Below, one piece after another: positions 19,669 to 30,019 of a stretch of 64,000 bases of DNA (the stretch's first letter is position 1; each line of letters begins with the position of its first letter). The DNA is taken from NCBI GenBank assembly GCA_009746045.1, contig RPFO01000938.1, positions 396,242 through 460,241 of the forward strand. The letters are read 5' to 3'. The notes beneath the pieces were generated by a model. It made no database searches and had not been told where the DNA came from. It was given only the letters and a program-made list of their open reading frames with translations. The position numbers and the translations under genes were made by a program. Source of the DNA: Mesostigma viride. Taxonomy: Eukaryota > Streptophyta > Mesostigmatophyceae > Mesostigmatales > Mesostigmataceae.

Positions 19669-22406
19669 ATGGCGCCGTTGACGGGCACGTTCAAGCAGCA
19701 GGAGCGTGAGTTCGAGGAGCAGCAAAAGAACTTGCCCTGGAAGCGCAACACGCTGACCAGCAAGATAAACCTGCTGGGGACACTGTGCATGGTTACAGTG
19801 ACCAACTGCGCGGCCGATGCAGACCAATGGATCGAGCGGCACGCGTGGCCGGATGTGTGGGCGCTCGGGTCACACCTGGGGATCGCGATCCTGTGGACGC
19901 AGGAGGGGCGCTCGGCGGATTACAACAAGTCCTCGGTGATCGCGCTGGCGACCGGCACTGAGTGCCTGATCATGCAGCTGGATCACATGGACCATGTGCA
20001 GCCGATCGGGCTGCGGGAGCTGCTGGAGGATCGCAGCGTCCACTTTGCGGCGTTCCGTGCAGAGGATGACGTAAGTGACAAGTGCTATAGTGTTGGATGC
20101 ATTCGGTGCTACTCGTCAAGATGTCATGTCGCTCGTCAGGATGTGACTGCTGCATAGCTTGTGGTGGGCTGGTTGTCTCATTCATCTTGTGATGGTTAGT
20201 GGGTAGTAAATCCAGATCATGTGATCCGTGAGTGGATAGTAAATCCAGGCAGAGCGTAAGGGGGGTGTATTCACACCCGGTAAGTCTCTACTGGCCCTGT
20301 CATGGATCGTACTGTATATTGCTAATAGGTGGTACGCTGTATTGATATGCACCTAATGTCAGAAATATATGCCATAGTAGCGATGTTTTACATTGATAAT
20401 TATAGGTATGATAAATCTTCATTAATTTGTTTCAAGGCACTCTGGCTGTGCCTCCTCGCCTCCTCGCCCCTTACGGTCCTCGCTCCCCCATCTACTTGTG
20501 TTTACTTCTGTCTACTTCCCTAATGGCGCCACCTATGGGGAAATATCATTTTGCACATTGCCCAGCTTCTCCCTCCCCTTCCCCCCCCCCTATCTCCATA
20601 TTGCCTATGCCATGCTCTGGGGTTAAGCTACTGTCTTCCTTCATGGCACTGCATGTTTTTTGGCATCTATTCCCGCTAGCTGCCCTGCCACCAAGTGCAC
20701 GTCATGTTTCCCCCTTCCATTCGCCAGGTCGTTCCCACCCTCTTATCCGCACCGGAGCCTATGCCCCTTTCTTTTGCTGCCATGGCCCCGGCCCTTCCCT
20801 CTCCCCCCCCCCCTCTGTATGAGCCTTTTATGTGTTTAGGTAAATAATTATAGCGACCCTAGTTCTTGGGGAAGTTGCATTACTTTTAGCTGATCGTGAG
20901 TCAATCCTGAGCATGTTCTAGATCTTCGATTAGCTTCTCCACTCCCGATACTAAAGCTTCATTATTAGTTGGGGTGCCCTTAGCTGTTTTTAATATATTA
21001 GCATCTTCAATCATATTCTCAGTCTTTTCAAGGACTTAGTAACACTTTTTTCGTTGACTTTAAAAGAGGTTTTAAACTACTTAAGTGTATCTGATTGAAT
21101 GGGGATTGATGTTTTCTAGTTACTAGTAAACTTTATAGTTTGGCTTATGAGTTAATTTATTACAGAAATTGCCCTTGTTTAGCACAATAGAGTGTAATGA
21201 TATGAATGCCAGAAAGAGTAATTTTTGACAGCGTTGCCTGAATGCTAAAAGGACCCTCGCCCAAGCTCGCATGTAAATTCCGTGATGTATAGAAGTTTTG
21301 GTATGCTGCCGCTTAAAGTTGACGCCTTGAATCCACCCCTTGTTTTCCATTCCAGCAATTGTTTGTACAATACCTTATTTTCTTTTGTCTTTTCCAGCGA
21401 TTACAATTACAGAATCACCTTTTTTATAGGTGTTTTTTTTTTTTCTCATTTTATAATACCTCTTGCGCTAAAGAAATAACAGGTCTACCTTGTCCTGCTC
21501 TGCTAGAACATACCGAAAAGCTACGTGGTATAGATAATACTATCTTATTTCAAGCTTTAAAAGAAGAATTACTAGAAGGTTCATCAACTTTTACGATTAT
21601 TTAAACGATGCTGAGGTAATATTCCTAACTAGCTACTCCGTATATGAGAAGAACATAGCATATTATTTAAGGCAATCTACTCAAGGTAGCCCTATATGGG
21701 GAGCAATAGATAGCAACAAAGCAATTCCTTGGGTAGAGGATAAGCTGAATATAGAACTTGATGCATACCAAAAGGTAGCAGTAAGTAGTAGTATTAATAG
21801 TAAAGCATGTATTATTACAGGCGGTCCTGGTACAGGTAAAACAACCTTACTTAAAGCTGCCATCAAGATACTCCAAGCTCAAGCTTATAAAACAGCATTT
21901 AATAAAGATACAACTTCATTCATTGTAAGCTATCAGAGCTTACAATGACCCATTCTTAAATTACATGAAGGATTGATTGCAGATTATAAACAGTTAACGA
22001 ATTATCAGTAATAGATTCTCTGTAGAATTGGGTGATTGGTTTTGAGTACCTTTGCAGAAAAGCCGGCATTCTCTCTCCCCGCATTTGGCGCTCCTTTTTC
22101 CCCCCGCACCCCCGCCAGGTACGAGAGCGCCTCAAGGCAGACCATGAGCTGGACATCGCCGACCTTGTGGACCTGCGCCAGCTGGCGGCGGACAAGCTGG
22201 GCGTGGAGTTCGATGCCCTGCGTGGTATGAAAGAAGAGAGAATTGCAATGGATGTGCTGGGATTTTCGGTTCCGGCGAAGAAAGTCAATGTGGAGAAGGA
22301 CAGCTGGGATGTCAAGGTCTTAAGTGCCGACCAGATAAGGTTTGCAGCACGCGAGGCGTACCTGCGGCGTGCTATCTTCCATAAGCTGCTATGGGGATTC
22401 AACTAA
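19669..22406 (+). CDS. WRN-exonuclease-fold protein, two exons, catalytic residues degenerate
   Basis: Exon 1 is 19669-20070 and exon 2 is 22119-22406. The donor GAC/GTAAGT and acceptor CCGCCAG/GTACG join in phase 0 to give 229 residues. An in-frame TAG 12 nt upstream of the ATG fixes the start. The protein resembles plant Werner-like 3'-5' exonucleases (DEDD fold): a central SSVIALATGTECLIMQL strand-helix unit (residues about 88-104), a LRELLEDRSVHFAAF segment, then ADLVDLRQLAADKLG in exon 2 and a final LSADQIRFAAREAYLRRAIF. Active members have D-x-E at the first motif and Y-x3-D at the last. Here the first motif reads around LWTQEG with no D-x-E, and the last has AREAY where ATDAY is usual. 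It is therefore probably a non-catalytic paralogue, binding nucleic acid or acting in a complex. The intron holds bacterial-type fragments. Confidence 0.7.
20901..21120 (-). pseudogene. Bacterial-type gene fragment in intron, unidentified
   Basis: On the minus strand, two adjoining frames separated by one frameshift read like AT-rich bacterial coding sequence (SSLKPLLKSTKKV, then LEKTENMIEDANILKTAKG) and end at TGA 20901-20903. There is high A/T at third positions, unlike the GC-rich flanking exons. No family is recognised. Confidence 0.4.
21283..21430 (-). pseudogene. Ribosomal protein L24 (rplX)-like fragment in intron
   Basis: Read on the minus strand from about 21430: YKKGDSVIVIAGKDKRK, a stop, then GIVQTIAGMENKGWIQGVNF and KRQHTKTS. 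Bacterial L24 has a KOW segment KKGD-V-VIAGKDKGK-G-V followed by EGVN..KRHTKPS in the same order and spacing. The fragment starts near the normal N-terminus, has an internal TAA and runs out after about 45 residues. L24 normally sits in the S10 operon, but no neighbour from that operon is visible, so this is an isolated, decayed piece. Confidence 0.6.
21447..21950 (+). pseudogene. RecD2-like helicase fragment in intron
   Basis: The first frame reads EITGLPCPALLEHTEKLRGI...ALKEELLEG. After a frameshift near 21593 a second frame reads DYLNDAEVIFLTSYSVYEKN, AYYLRQ, then IPWVEDKLNIELDAYQKVAV and ACIITGGPGTGKTTLLKAAI. The last piece contains a perfect Walker A (GGPGTGKTT at about 21820-21846) in the L-x3-Q-x2-AV context typical of RecD/RecD2 SF1B helicases. 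The frame ends at TGA about 21946. Composition is AT-rich and bacterial. It is dead and partial: nothing after motif Ia is recognisable. An alphaproteobacterial intracellular source such as Rickettsiales would fit, but this was not tested. Confidence 0.65.
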
Positions 22407-22890
22407 TGTTAGTCGCCCCGGGGGGTGCGGAAGCTCTGCCTCCATCGGCTCCCCCTTTTTTTTTAATTTCTTCATCAGTCGTGACCTGTAGGTGCCCTCA
22501 TACATTCATGCTCGTGCAGGCAGCTTCCGGCGGCTGGCTCTGCAAATTACAAAGAGCGCAGGCCAATGCGATCTTTGGACATCTTGATGTTTTGCCTTAG
22601 TATGTTATACCCTGTGGTACATAGCTTGCATCCATGGATAGTACAGATCAAGCTTTTTGCCACCAATTTTCCACACAGTGGATTTCGTGCTTCTACGTTT
22701 ACGCCCTCTCAACGGCGGCAAGTGTGTATATAACCAACGGAATATGCCAATTAGTTACATTATACCACGTGTTGGACCAGGCTGGGGAGTCACGAGTTCC
22801 CTTGGGGAGTCTCGAAGTAATAACCCCGATGAATGGATGGATGGAAAAACAATCATACCGGTTCTCTGGTCTCTATCTAATGCCTAGCGG
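22407..22890. other. 3' flank of the exonuclease-fold gene, unassigned
   Basis: It contains a T tract at 22450-22458. No coding signal or tail is recognised. Confidence 0.35.
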
Positions 22891-22892
22891 CC

Positions 22893-23060
22893 TATGGTAG
22901 CCACGAGCCACACGCGCGGACATGGCTGACGGCAGAGCCAGCTCAGAACTTTCGCGTCTGAGCCCCAAATTCAGTCATGCAGTACTTGCAAACAAAGTGT
23001 GTTTCCAAGGCGCATCTGCTACTATCATCGGCGGCTATAACACAGTACGTACTTATTGTG
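22893..23060 (+). mobile_element. 5' end of an ORF1-only LINE, isolated
   Basis: CATGGCTGACGGC, GAACTTTCGCGTCTGAGCCC and GGCGCATCTGCTA match the 5' UTRs of the ORF1 elements at 27854 and 30020. The ORF does not follow. It is a 5' fragment or a short derivative element. Confidence 0.5.
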
Positions 23061-23219
23061 CATGACAAGCTCGAAGCTAATACGCAAAATAATGCATGGC
23101 CAGCAAATGCGTACCACGACACAGCGCAGCCCGGCTGGCTGCAGCCCTAAGCCCTGAAGCTACACCCCCCGGCTCGGAAGGCAGCAATGCCACTAAAGCT
23201 ATAATAGTGGTATTCTGAT

Positions 23220-23700
23220 TAATTAATTAATTAATTAGGAACATAACTCCGTTGGGAGTATATGTAGCACATAGCCCTGAGAAGGGGCATATGAGCCTAT
23301 AATACATTCTAAGCTACTTCCTGCAAGGGTGGGAATGTAAACAACACTTGCTCTAGGTGCACCAGGGCACCCGCACCCTCATGGTCTATCACGCTATGCC
23401 CGGGTAAGGGGGGAGCATGCCTGTGAGGGGGAAGATCATCATGGCTATACAAGAGCTATGGCATGGCTTCTCAGCAGAGAGTGACTCCCTGCATGGGCAC
23501 AACGTTACTAAATAAGGCTAGGCATCGTCTGGAGTGTGGCACATCATAGGCACACATGTACATGACTAAAAAGGCTAGGCCTCAGCTGGTATAGTGCCTG
23601 TAGTAGGCGGGCATGTACAAGGCCACTGTCTAACTATTCTACACTACTGCTGTATTCCCCTAGGCTGGGGCTGGAGTTGCTGGGGCCGCGGTGGTCGAGG
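23220..23700 (-). mobile_element. T1 LINE 3' end with last codons of ORF1, TSD
   Basis: TATTCTGAT lies at 23211-23219 and 23701-23709 (preceded by GG on both sides). In reverse it carries about 10 final codons of ORF1 (APATPAPA-stop), a ~400-bp 3' UTR, the T1 hairpin and the TTAA tail. This shows T1 as an ORF1 tail. Confidence 0.8.
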
Positions 23701-24022
23701 TATTCTGATCTAATAGTGGTATATTCGTCTCCTCCTGCGGCCTCGCCCTCGGCCGGCATCACCTGAACCCAAACGCAGTCGCCGGCCTGCCTAACCGTGC
23801 AAGCCTAGCGCTCTAATTTAATTTTCCAACTTAACCATCGACGCCCGTTTATAATTGGCGCCGCTGCTTGATGGTGCTGGTGATAAGTGGCATGCCTGAT
23901 GCCGGCTAGGTACAAGTCTGGCCTCCTTGCGGACGTGTGCAGCATAGCTCACACGGAAAATTGACCGCGGCATGTTGGTCATGGCGCCGAGGCATGGACG
24001 CTCACGGACACGGTGGCGGCCA

Positions 24023-24980
24023 ATTAATTAATTAATTAATTAATTAATTAATTAATTAATTAATTAATTAATTAAACTCGTGCTCCCGTTGGGGAGTCAC
24101 GGAGCACCGAAGTGCTTTTAATCCCTGTGTGTGCACAACAGGAGAAAGGGCAGAGACCCCCAGTCTCCTTCATGCCTAAGGCATGCCACAGCTGCATTCG
24201 GGCGCGCTAGCTAAACGGACACGCTAACGATCCGGCAGCCTAGCTGTGGGTGCAATAAGACCCATGTGAGCATATCATAACAAGGAGCGTTGGCAAGTAA
24301 TCTGATCGAAGCCAGGACGTAGCATGGCTGTACAAGGACTAAGCTAAGGCTATGGCTGGTTGTGTATCGTGCGTTAGCGGTGCACGTGACTAGCTAGGTA
24401 AGGTGGCACAACTAGGCAAACATTCTAAGCATGGCTGCCATGGCGGCATGCAGTGACTACCATTGAAGTAAAGCTAGGGCTACAAGCTATTCTAGCCCGC
24501 TGGGGGCGTCCACATCTTGTGGTTGATCATCAGGTCCCGGGCGCCCCTCCAGTACACCTTGGGCATCTGGGGGTCCTGCTTGTGGCGGAGGTATTCAGGC
24601 CACAGGTCACGTCGCTGCTGCTGCTGAGCGGGGGTCAGGTCACGTCGTCCAGCGTCCAGGTGAGGTCGTGCAACCGCTTGCGACGAGAGAGGAACCGCTG
24701 CTTGTCCTCACGGGAGGGGAAGGTGAGCAGGACTGGTGGGGGAGCCGCCTTGTCCCGTGAGTGGGGAAGGCGGTGGCACCCACGCAGTTCTACCTCACCT
24801 ACCAGGCCCATGAGGGTAAGGAGCTCCAGTCCTTAAGCTCGTCGGCAAGGGAGGTTGACGTCTCACCTGGCTTCTGGGGGAAGCGACGCAGCACCACCCG
24901 GCAGTCGCGGCGGGCGTGGTCGGTGGCCTCCCGTTGTTGAGCCTGGCGAAGGTCTTCAAGCTCCTGGAGCTTCGTAGCGC
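24023..24980 (-). mobile_element. T4 LINE, 5'-truncated ORF1, TSD
   Basis: It is flanked by TGGCGGCCA (24014-24022 and 24981-24989). In reverse it holds the C-terminal ~160 codons of ORF1 with frameshifts, then about 440 bp of 3' UTR, the T4 hairpin and a long TTAA tail (24023-24075). It is closely related to the element at 27854-29830. Confidence 0.8.
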
Positions 24981-25623
24981 TGGCGGCCAAGCTGGACGGC
25001 ACAGTAACCAGGATGCTCCGTCAGGCCCTGAATGTAGGGTTTTCCACGCATAGGTCTTTAGAATCTTTGTACCAGGGCATGCCTCGCATTTCGGACGAGA
25101 TTAGACAGCGTAGTCCTGATAGCATTCAGGAGTACGTACGTAGGACATCTTGCTCGCACCAGCCAGGTAGACACCGACCTCGGTCTGGCCGGCCCCCAGA
25201 GGCTTGGCCAGCCAGGGCAGCATATCCTGACCTGCCTTGGCCCCAAGGACATTCCTAAGAAGGTAGGCAAACATGTCATTAATTAATCATTAATAATTAA
25301 TTAAAATCATAGCTCCGTGGGATTAGCATATGTAACACATAGCCCTGAGAAAGGGGCGTCTATAGATGGGTTTGTAATACAATCAGGGCGACAACCTGCA
25401 GGTGTAGGATGTACAACTATCACCTGCAGTCTGGGTGCACAAGGTGCACCTGCACCGCCATGATGGTTCATGCCTCCTAAACAAGCACAAGCACACAGGG
25501 CGGCTTGAGGAGAGGGCCTAGAAGGCCTGCATGACATATGGGGTGGAAGGTATGGGCCTAGGCTACTAGCTGGTGTACACATGGCATCTCAGCAGAGAGT
25601 AACTCCCTGCATAGGCATAGCAT

Positions 25624-25669
25624 TCGGATTCTCCCGATTTCTGGCCTGCGCTGGTCGGTTGTCTCCTTG
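25624..25669 (+). mobile_element. Family C 46-bp micro-insertion with TSD
   Basis: The flanks are ATAGCAT at 25617-25623 and 25670-25676. The insert ends GGTTGTCTCCTTG and carries a 3-nt internal GGT duplication. Confidence 0.75.
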
Positions 25670-25718
25670 ATAGCATGGCTATATTCTTACTGCAACTATC
25701 CATGGGAGGTCCCATTAT

Positions 25719-25932
25719 AAATTAAATTAAATTAAATTAAATTATAACATGACTCCGTTGGGAGATCATGTAGCACATATATTCCCGTGGATGGATGGAG
25801 GGGGGGGCAAAGCCGCGAAACGGAACTAATCTAACTCTAAGCTACTCTAATCTAGAAAACCCTACTTATACTACCATCCCGTTATAGGCATCAGTGGCGT
25901 AGCTAAATACTGAAGGCATCATCCATGGGGGG
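25719..25932 (-). mobile_element. T3-type LINE 3' end with TSD
   Basis: A TTTAA tail and GACTCCGTTGGGAG hairpin are followed by the 3' UTR seen after ORF2. CATTAT at 25713-25718 and 25933-25938 is the probable TSD. Confidence 0.6.
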
Positions 25933-25947
25933 CATTATGGGCGCACA

Positions 25948-26219
25948 CGTGTGCCTGTGCTTGCTTAGGAGGCATGAACCATCATGGCGGTGCAGGTGCA
26001 CCTTGTGCACCCAGAGCAGGTGATAGTTGTACATCCTACACCTGCATCCTACACCTGCAGGTTGTCGCCCTGATTGTATTACAAACCCATAGATCAAGGA
26101 GACAACCATAGATGCCCCTATAGAGATCATCTGGAATAGATGCCCCTTTCTCAGGGCTATGTGTTACATATGCTCCCCACGGAGCTATGATTTTAATTAA
26201 TTAATTAATTAATTAATTA
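25948..26219 (+). mobile_element. T2 LINE 3' end, plus strand, TSD
   Basis: It is flanked by ATGGGCGCACA at 25937-25947 and 26220-26230. It is a 3'-UTR-only copy with the hairpin GCTCCCCACGGAGC and a TTAA tail. A family C micro-insertion lies inside it. Confidence 0.75.
26095..26106 (-). mobile_element. Family C 12-bp micro-insertion with TSD
   Basis: CAAGGAGACAAC (reverse of GTTGTCTCCTTG) sits between CATAGAT at 26088-26094 and 26107-26113. The related T2 copies at 25370 and 41765 lack the insert, so the empty site is known. Confidence 0.7.
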
Positions 26220-26286
26220 ATGGGCGCACATGCGCGTGGGCCACATGCTAGGCTAAGCCTGACTAATCTACACTGTAGACTGGTAT

Positions 26287-26934
26287 CAAGGAGACAACCA
26301 GCGCAGGCCAGAAATCGGGAGAATCCGGACCATGGTAGCTCGAGCCTGCCGTTATCTTGTCCGCGTGTTCGAGTCGTTCAGGATGATGAAGATGAATGGT
26401 GATGGAAATGTGTATCCTTGTGCATTGAAATTATGGCTGGCTTACATGTAGAGCGACTAGATGACCTCAGTAGACGGTGGGGCCGGAAACAGCATGCTTG
26501 ATCGATCAGGGCGTGTGTTAACTGTGTTTCGAGCCGGCTAACTGGCCGGGAGTGTCTAGTGGTGCTCAAGCACCATTGCTGCGATCGCTCTCCCACCATT
26601 TACGAGGAAATACCCGCAAATGGAAAACCACTGAAAAGGTCTAGCTAGTCAGTCATCACGTTAGCCATGCCATGATTCCAAACGTCCAAGAACTGCACAC
26701 GGTGCAAAGGCAAAAAGCCGGAGGACAGCACTTTCAAATGTGCGGCGGGAACCAAAAGCCCGCGGATGCCAGAAAACATCGTGTTGCTGCAGCGACGCGA
26801 CGATGTGGACAACGAATCCAGTGCCAAGCTCGGAACGGCCGCAAAGGGGATCTGGCATCACAGGGTTCAGATGTGCGGAGATACTATGCGATCCAGCCGG
26901 TCCACGACCTGTTTGTAGAGCTTGTGCCAAGGGC
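26287..26934 (-). mobile_element. Family C, longest clean copy (648 bp), TSD
   Basis: It is flanked by ACTGGTAT at 26279-26286 and 26935-26942. Its upstream part matches 38400-38910, just behind the Penelope-like reverse transcriptase fossil, so C may be the 3' region of that family. Its coding content is unclear. Confidence 0.75.
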
Positions 26935-26942
26935 ACTGGTAT

Positions 26943-27454
26943 ATGTTCCCTAGTGTGAGGTGGCAGGAGGTGCCTGCCAGGGCTTGTGGTCAACGTGGAT
27001 GACCGCCCCCCTCCAGTATACCGGCTTCCCCCCTGCGCTCTGCCGGAGCTGAAGGTAGGTCGGCCATAGCTCGCGTCGCCGCTGTTGCTGGGCCAGGGTC
27101 AAGTCGTTGTCCAGCGTGAAGCGAGTCTCAGAGAGCTTCTTGCGGCATTTGAGGAACGCCAGCTTGTCCGCCATGTACTTAAAGGTGAGGAGCACGGGTG
27201 CCGGGCCAGCCTTACCCCGCGCGCGGGGGAGGCGGACAGCCGACATCCGCAGCTCACCAGTGAGTTGCATGGGGGCAAGAATGTCGCGCTTAAATGCCGT
27301 GAGAAGGCTCGTCGAGGTCTCACCTGCCGGCTGGTCGAAGTGCTTGACGATGACATTGTGGCTGCGCTGGGTGACGTCGGCCTCCTCGCGAAGGTCGAGG
27401 GCTTGTTGCTTGAGTTGTGCCGCGATGGTGGAGGTGGTGGAGGTGGTATGATGC
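26943..27454 (-). pseudogene. ORF1 remnant of the T2 LINE
   Basis: This gives about 170 codons of the ORF1 C-terminal half: a putative coiled-coil/linker, then the RNA-binding region with RLPRARGKAGPAPVLLTF, LAFLKCRKKLSETRFTLDND and VYWRGAVIHVDHKPW. It has been interrupted since by the TTAA element B at 27455. Confidence 0.7.
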
Positions 27455-27853
27455 TTAACTTGCGTTATTACATAACGCAATTTTTTGCGTTGTGAGGTTA
27501 TAACGCAAAAAATTGCGTTGTTAACATGGAGTTCAAACAACTATTTCCCAATAGTTTAGAGGCCAAACAACTGCAGTCAGGCTTAGTTTATAACCCTAGG
27601 ATCTCATAAAAAAATCCCCGTACCCAAGTACCCAACGGTTGCCACGTGGCATCATGCAATGCCAGCTGTAAATCAGGACTTTTTAGGGAAGACGAAGGTG
27701 ATGGCCGAACGAAATCGCGCGTACCCACTGCAGTCCTGCTGTAGTCTAGCGACATGGCGCAGCTGTTTGACCCCAGGAAACGCGATCGTAACCTAATAGG
27801 AAGACATGTTAGCGTCCCAGCAACATACTGGGGTGAGAAATGGGCCATTTGAT

Positions 27854-29830
27854 GGGTTTTTGTTCCCGAAAATGGCTGACGGCGGTATGGCTGACGGCGG
27901 AGTTCAGATCTTTTGCGTCTGAGCCCCAAATTCGGTCAGACCACTTGCATTCGATGCGCCTTTCTAAGACGCACTTGCCAGTATAAACGGTTACGGCTGC
28001 CACGCAGTATAGACAAAGTTACGCACGTGACCAGCTATGACGACTACCAAAGCAAAACGAGGGCTGGAAAAGGAGCTGGCACAGCTTCCCAGCGCCCAGC
28101 CCAACCCTCTCGCCCTCGCCATTGTTCAGCCGCCAGGCTTACCCGCCAAACCCTCGCCAAGCGCCTCGCCTGAGCCCAAGAAACCATGCCACGATCGCCA
28201 CAAATGGAGCAAATTCTTGCCCGGCGACGGAATGTTCTCCCTCCTCGAGTGGCAGCAGCTGTCGCCGCAGGAAGTCGTCGAAGTTCTCCAGTTCCTCACA
28301 CAGGAGCGGAAGCTCTTTGTGCCCTGGAGAGGGAGGGCGGCTATCGACTACCGCGACACGTCCTGGCTCTACACCTGTGCCGAATCCCGCCAACGCGAGT
28401 CTATCTTGACCAGCTACTACCAGCGCAGCTTCGGCGCCATCCACAGAGAACTTTGGAACGCACTCAACCCCCAGCCCCCGCACAGCCGGCAGCCCCATCG
28501 GCTTCCTCCCTCTGCAAGGATGACATCCGCGCAGTGCTGGAGGAGCACGTGACCTGGCCGCTGGCCGAGAAGATGACCTCGCTGAACACCACGCTCAACA
28601 CGGTCGAGGCCCGGGTCTCCAACGTGGAAACCAAGGTCGTCCACAAGCTACAACCACAGTTCACGGCGCTACACACCGCGGCGCAGGCTTCGGAAACGCA
28701 TGCTGCACTTGTCTCTCGCCTTAACCAGGTGGAAGGCAAGTGCGGCGTGCTCATGAAGAAGCTTGAGGCCATCACCGCCCACACCGAGGCCCTGGCCACA
28801 CAGGTCCCAAAGCTAGCGGAGCAGACGGCCACCATTGCCTCCCAGCCACCCCGGCAGGATGCTGGTGACCTCCCGCTCTCCTACGCGGACCTGCTGCGGA
28901 CAGCGACCGCCTCCACCACCGACGCCATCGCCACGAAGCTCCAGGAGCTGGAGGACCACCGCCAGGCCCAGCAACGGGAGGTCACCGATCGCGCTCGCCG
29001 CGAGTGCCGAGTGGTGCTACGTCGCTTCCCCCAGAAGCCAGGTGAGACGTCAACCTCCCTTGCTGACGAGATCAAGAAACAGCTTCTTACCCTCATGGGC
29101 CTGGTAGGTGAGGTAGAACTGCGTGGGTGCCACCGCCTTCCCCACTCACGGGACAAGGCGGCCACCCCACCAGTCCTGCTCACCTTCCTCTCCCCTGAGG
29201 ATAAGCAGCGGTTCCTCTCTCGTCGCAAGCGGTTGCACGACCTCACCTGGACGCTGGATGACGACCTAACCCCCGCTCAGCAACAGCAGCGACGCGACCT
29301 GTGGCCGGAATACCTCCGCCATAAGCAGGACCCCCAGAAGCCCAAGGTGTACTGGAGGGGCGGGGACCTGATGATCAACCACAAGATGTGGACGCCCCCA
29401 GCGGGCTAGAATAGCAATAGCCCTAGCTTGTAACCATTGGAGTCACTGTCGCTAAGGCAGCCATGCCTAGAATGTTTGCCTAGCTGTGCCAACAAACCTA
29501 GTCACGTGCCGCCAACGCACGGTACACAACCAGCCATAGCCTTAGCCTAGTTCTAGTACAGCCATGCTACGCCCTGGCTATGTTCAGATTACTTGCCCAC
29601 GCTCCTTGCTATGACATGCTCACATGGGTCTTATTGCACCCACAGTTTGCCGGATCGTTAGCCTGTCCTTTTAGCTAGCCGCGCCCGATTGCAGCTGTGG
29701 CATGCCTTTGGCATGAAGGAGACTGGGGGTCTCTGCCCTTTCTCCTGTAGTGCACACACAGGGATTAAAAGCACTTCGGTGCTCCGTGACTCCCCAACGG
29801 GAGCACGAGTTTAATTAATTAATTAATTAA
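27854..29830 (+). mobile_element. ORF1-only LINE, T4 tail
   Basis: The flanks are TTTGATGGG (27848) and TTTGATAGG (29831), a TSD with one mismatch. The order is a 5' UTR of about 180 bp containing GGCTGACGGCGG, ORF1, a 3' UTR of about 390 bp, the T4 hairpin and a TTAA tail. There is no ORF2 between ORF1 and the tail. The T4 tail is shared with the ORF2 element at 50761. Confidence 0.75.
28037..29409 (+). pseudogene. LINE ORF1 protein with one frameshift
   Basis: The N-terminal frame starts at ATG 28037 (MTTTKAKRGLEKELAQ ... HKWSKFLPGDGMFSLLEWQQ). The rest is in the next frame, ending at TAG 29407-29409, with the shift between about 28440 and 28510. Layout follows the intact 484-residue homologue at 30177: a basic/proline-rich start, a globular N-terminal domain, a long helical region (VEARVSNVETKV ... 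LNQVEGK), then a C-terminal RNA-binding half (RRECRVVLRRFP ... LHDLTWTLDDDLTPAQQQQRR ... VYWRGGDLMINHKMWTPP). This resembles L1-type ORF1 chaperones (coiled coil, RRM, C-terminal domain) by architecture. Confidence 0.7.
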
Positions 29831-30019
29831 TTTGATAGGTGTCGGCAGCGTTCTTGCTGGAATAAACTGCGATCAGGCCGGACGATAGAAACGTTGACAG
29901 CAATACCTTTCAGGCGTATTTTAAAGGATATATCGGTTTCTTTTTACTTTTTATGATACATAGTAGTCGTAAACGTGCAAGGGTGGCCAGAAATCGCCGA
30001 ATCCAGCGACCATGCTGCA

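Noticed and set aside
21283-21430. The L24-like piece as a functional organelle-targeted gene.
   Set aside because: An internal stop, no C-terminal half, no targeting region, and a position within an intron beside other broken fragments.
24461-24836. Forward frame of 127 codons as a gene.
   Set aside because: It is the antisense of the ORF1 C-terminus.
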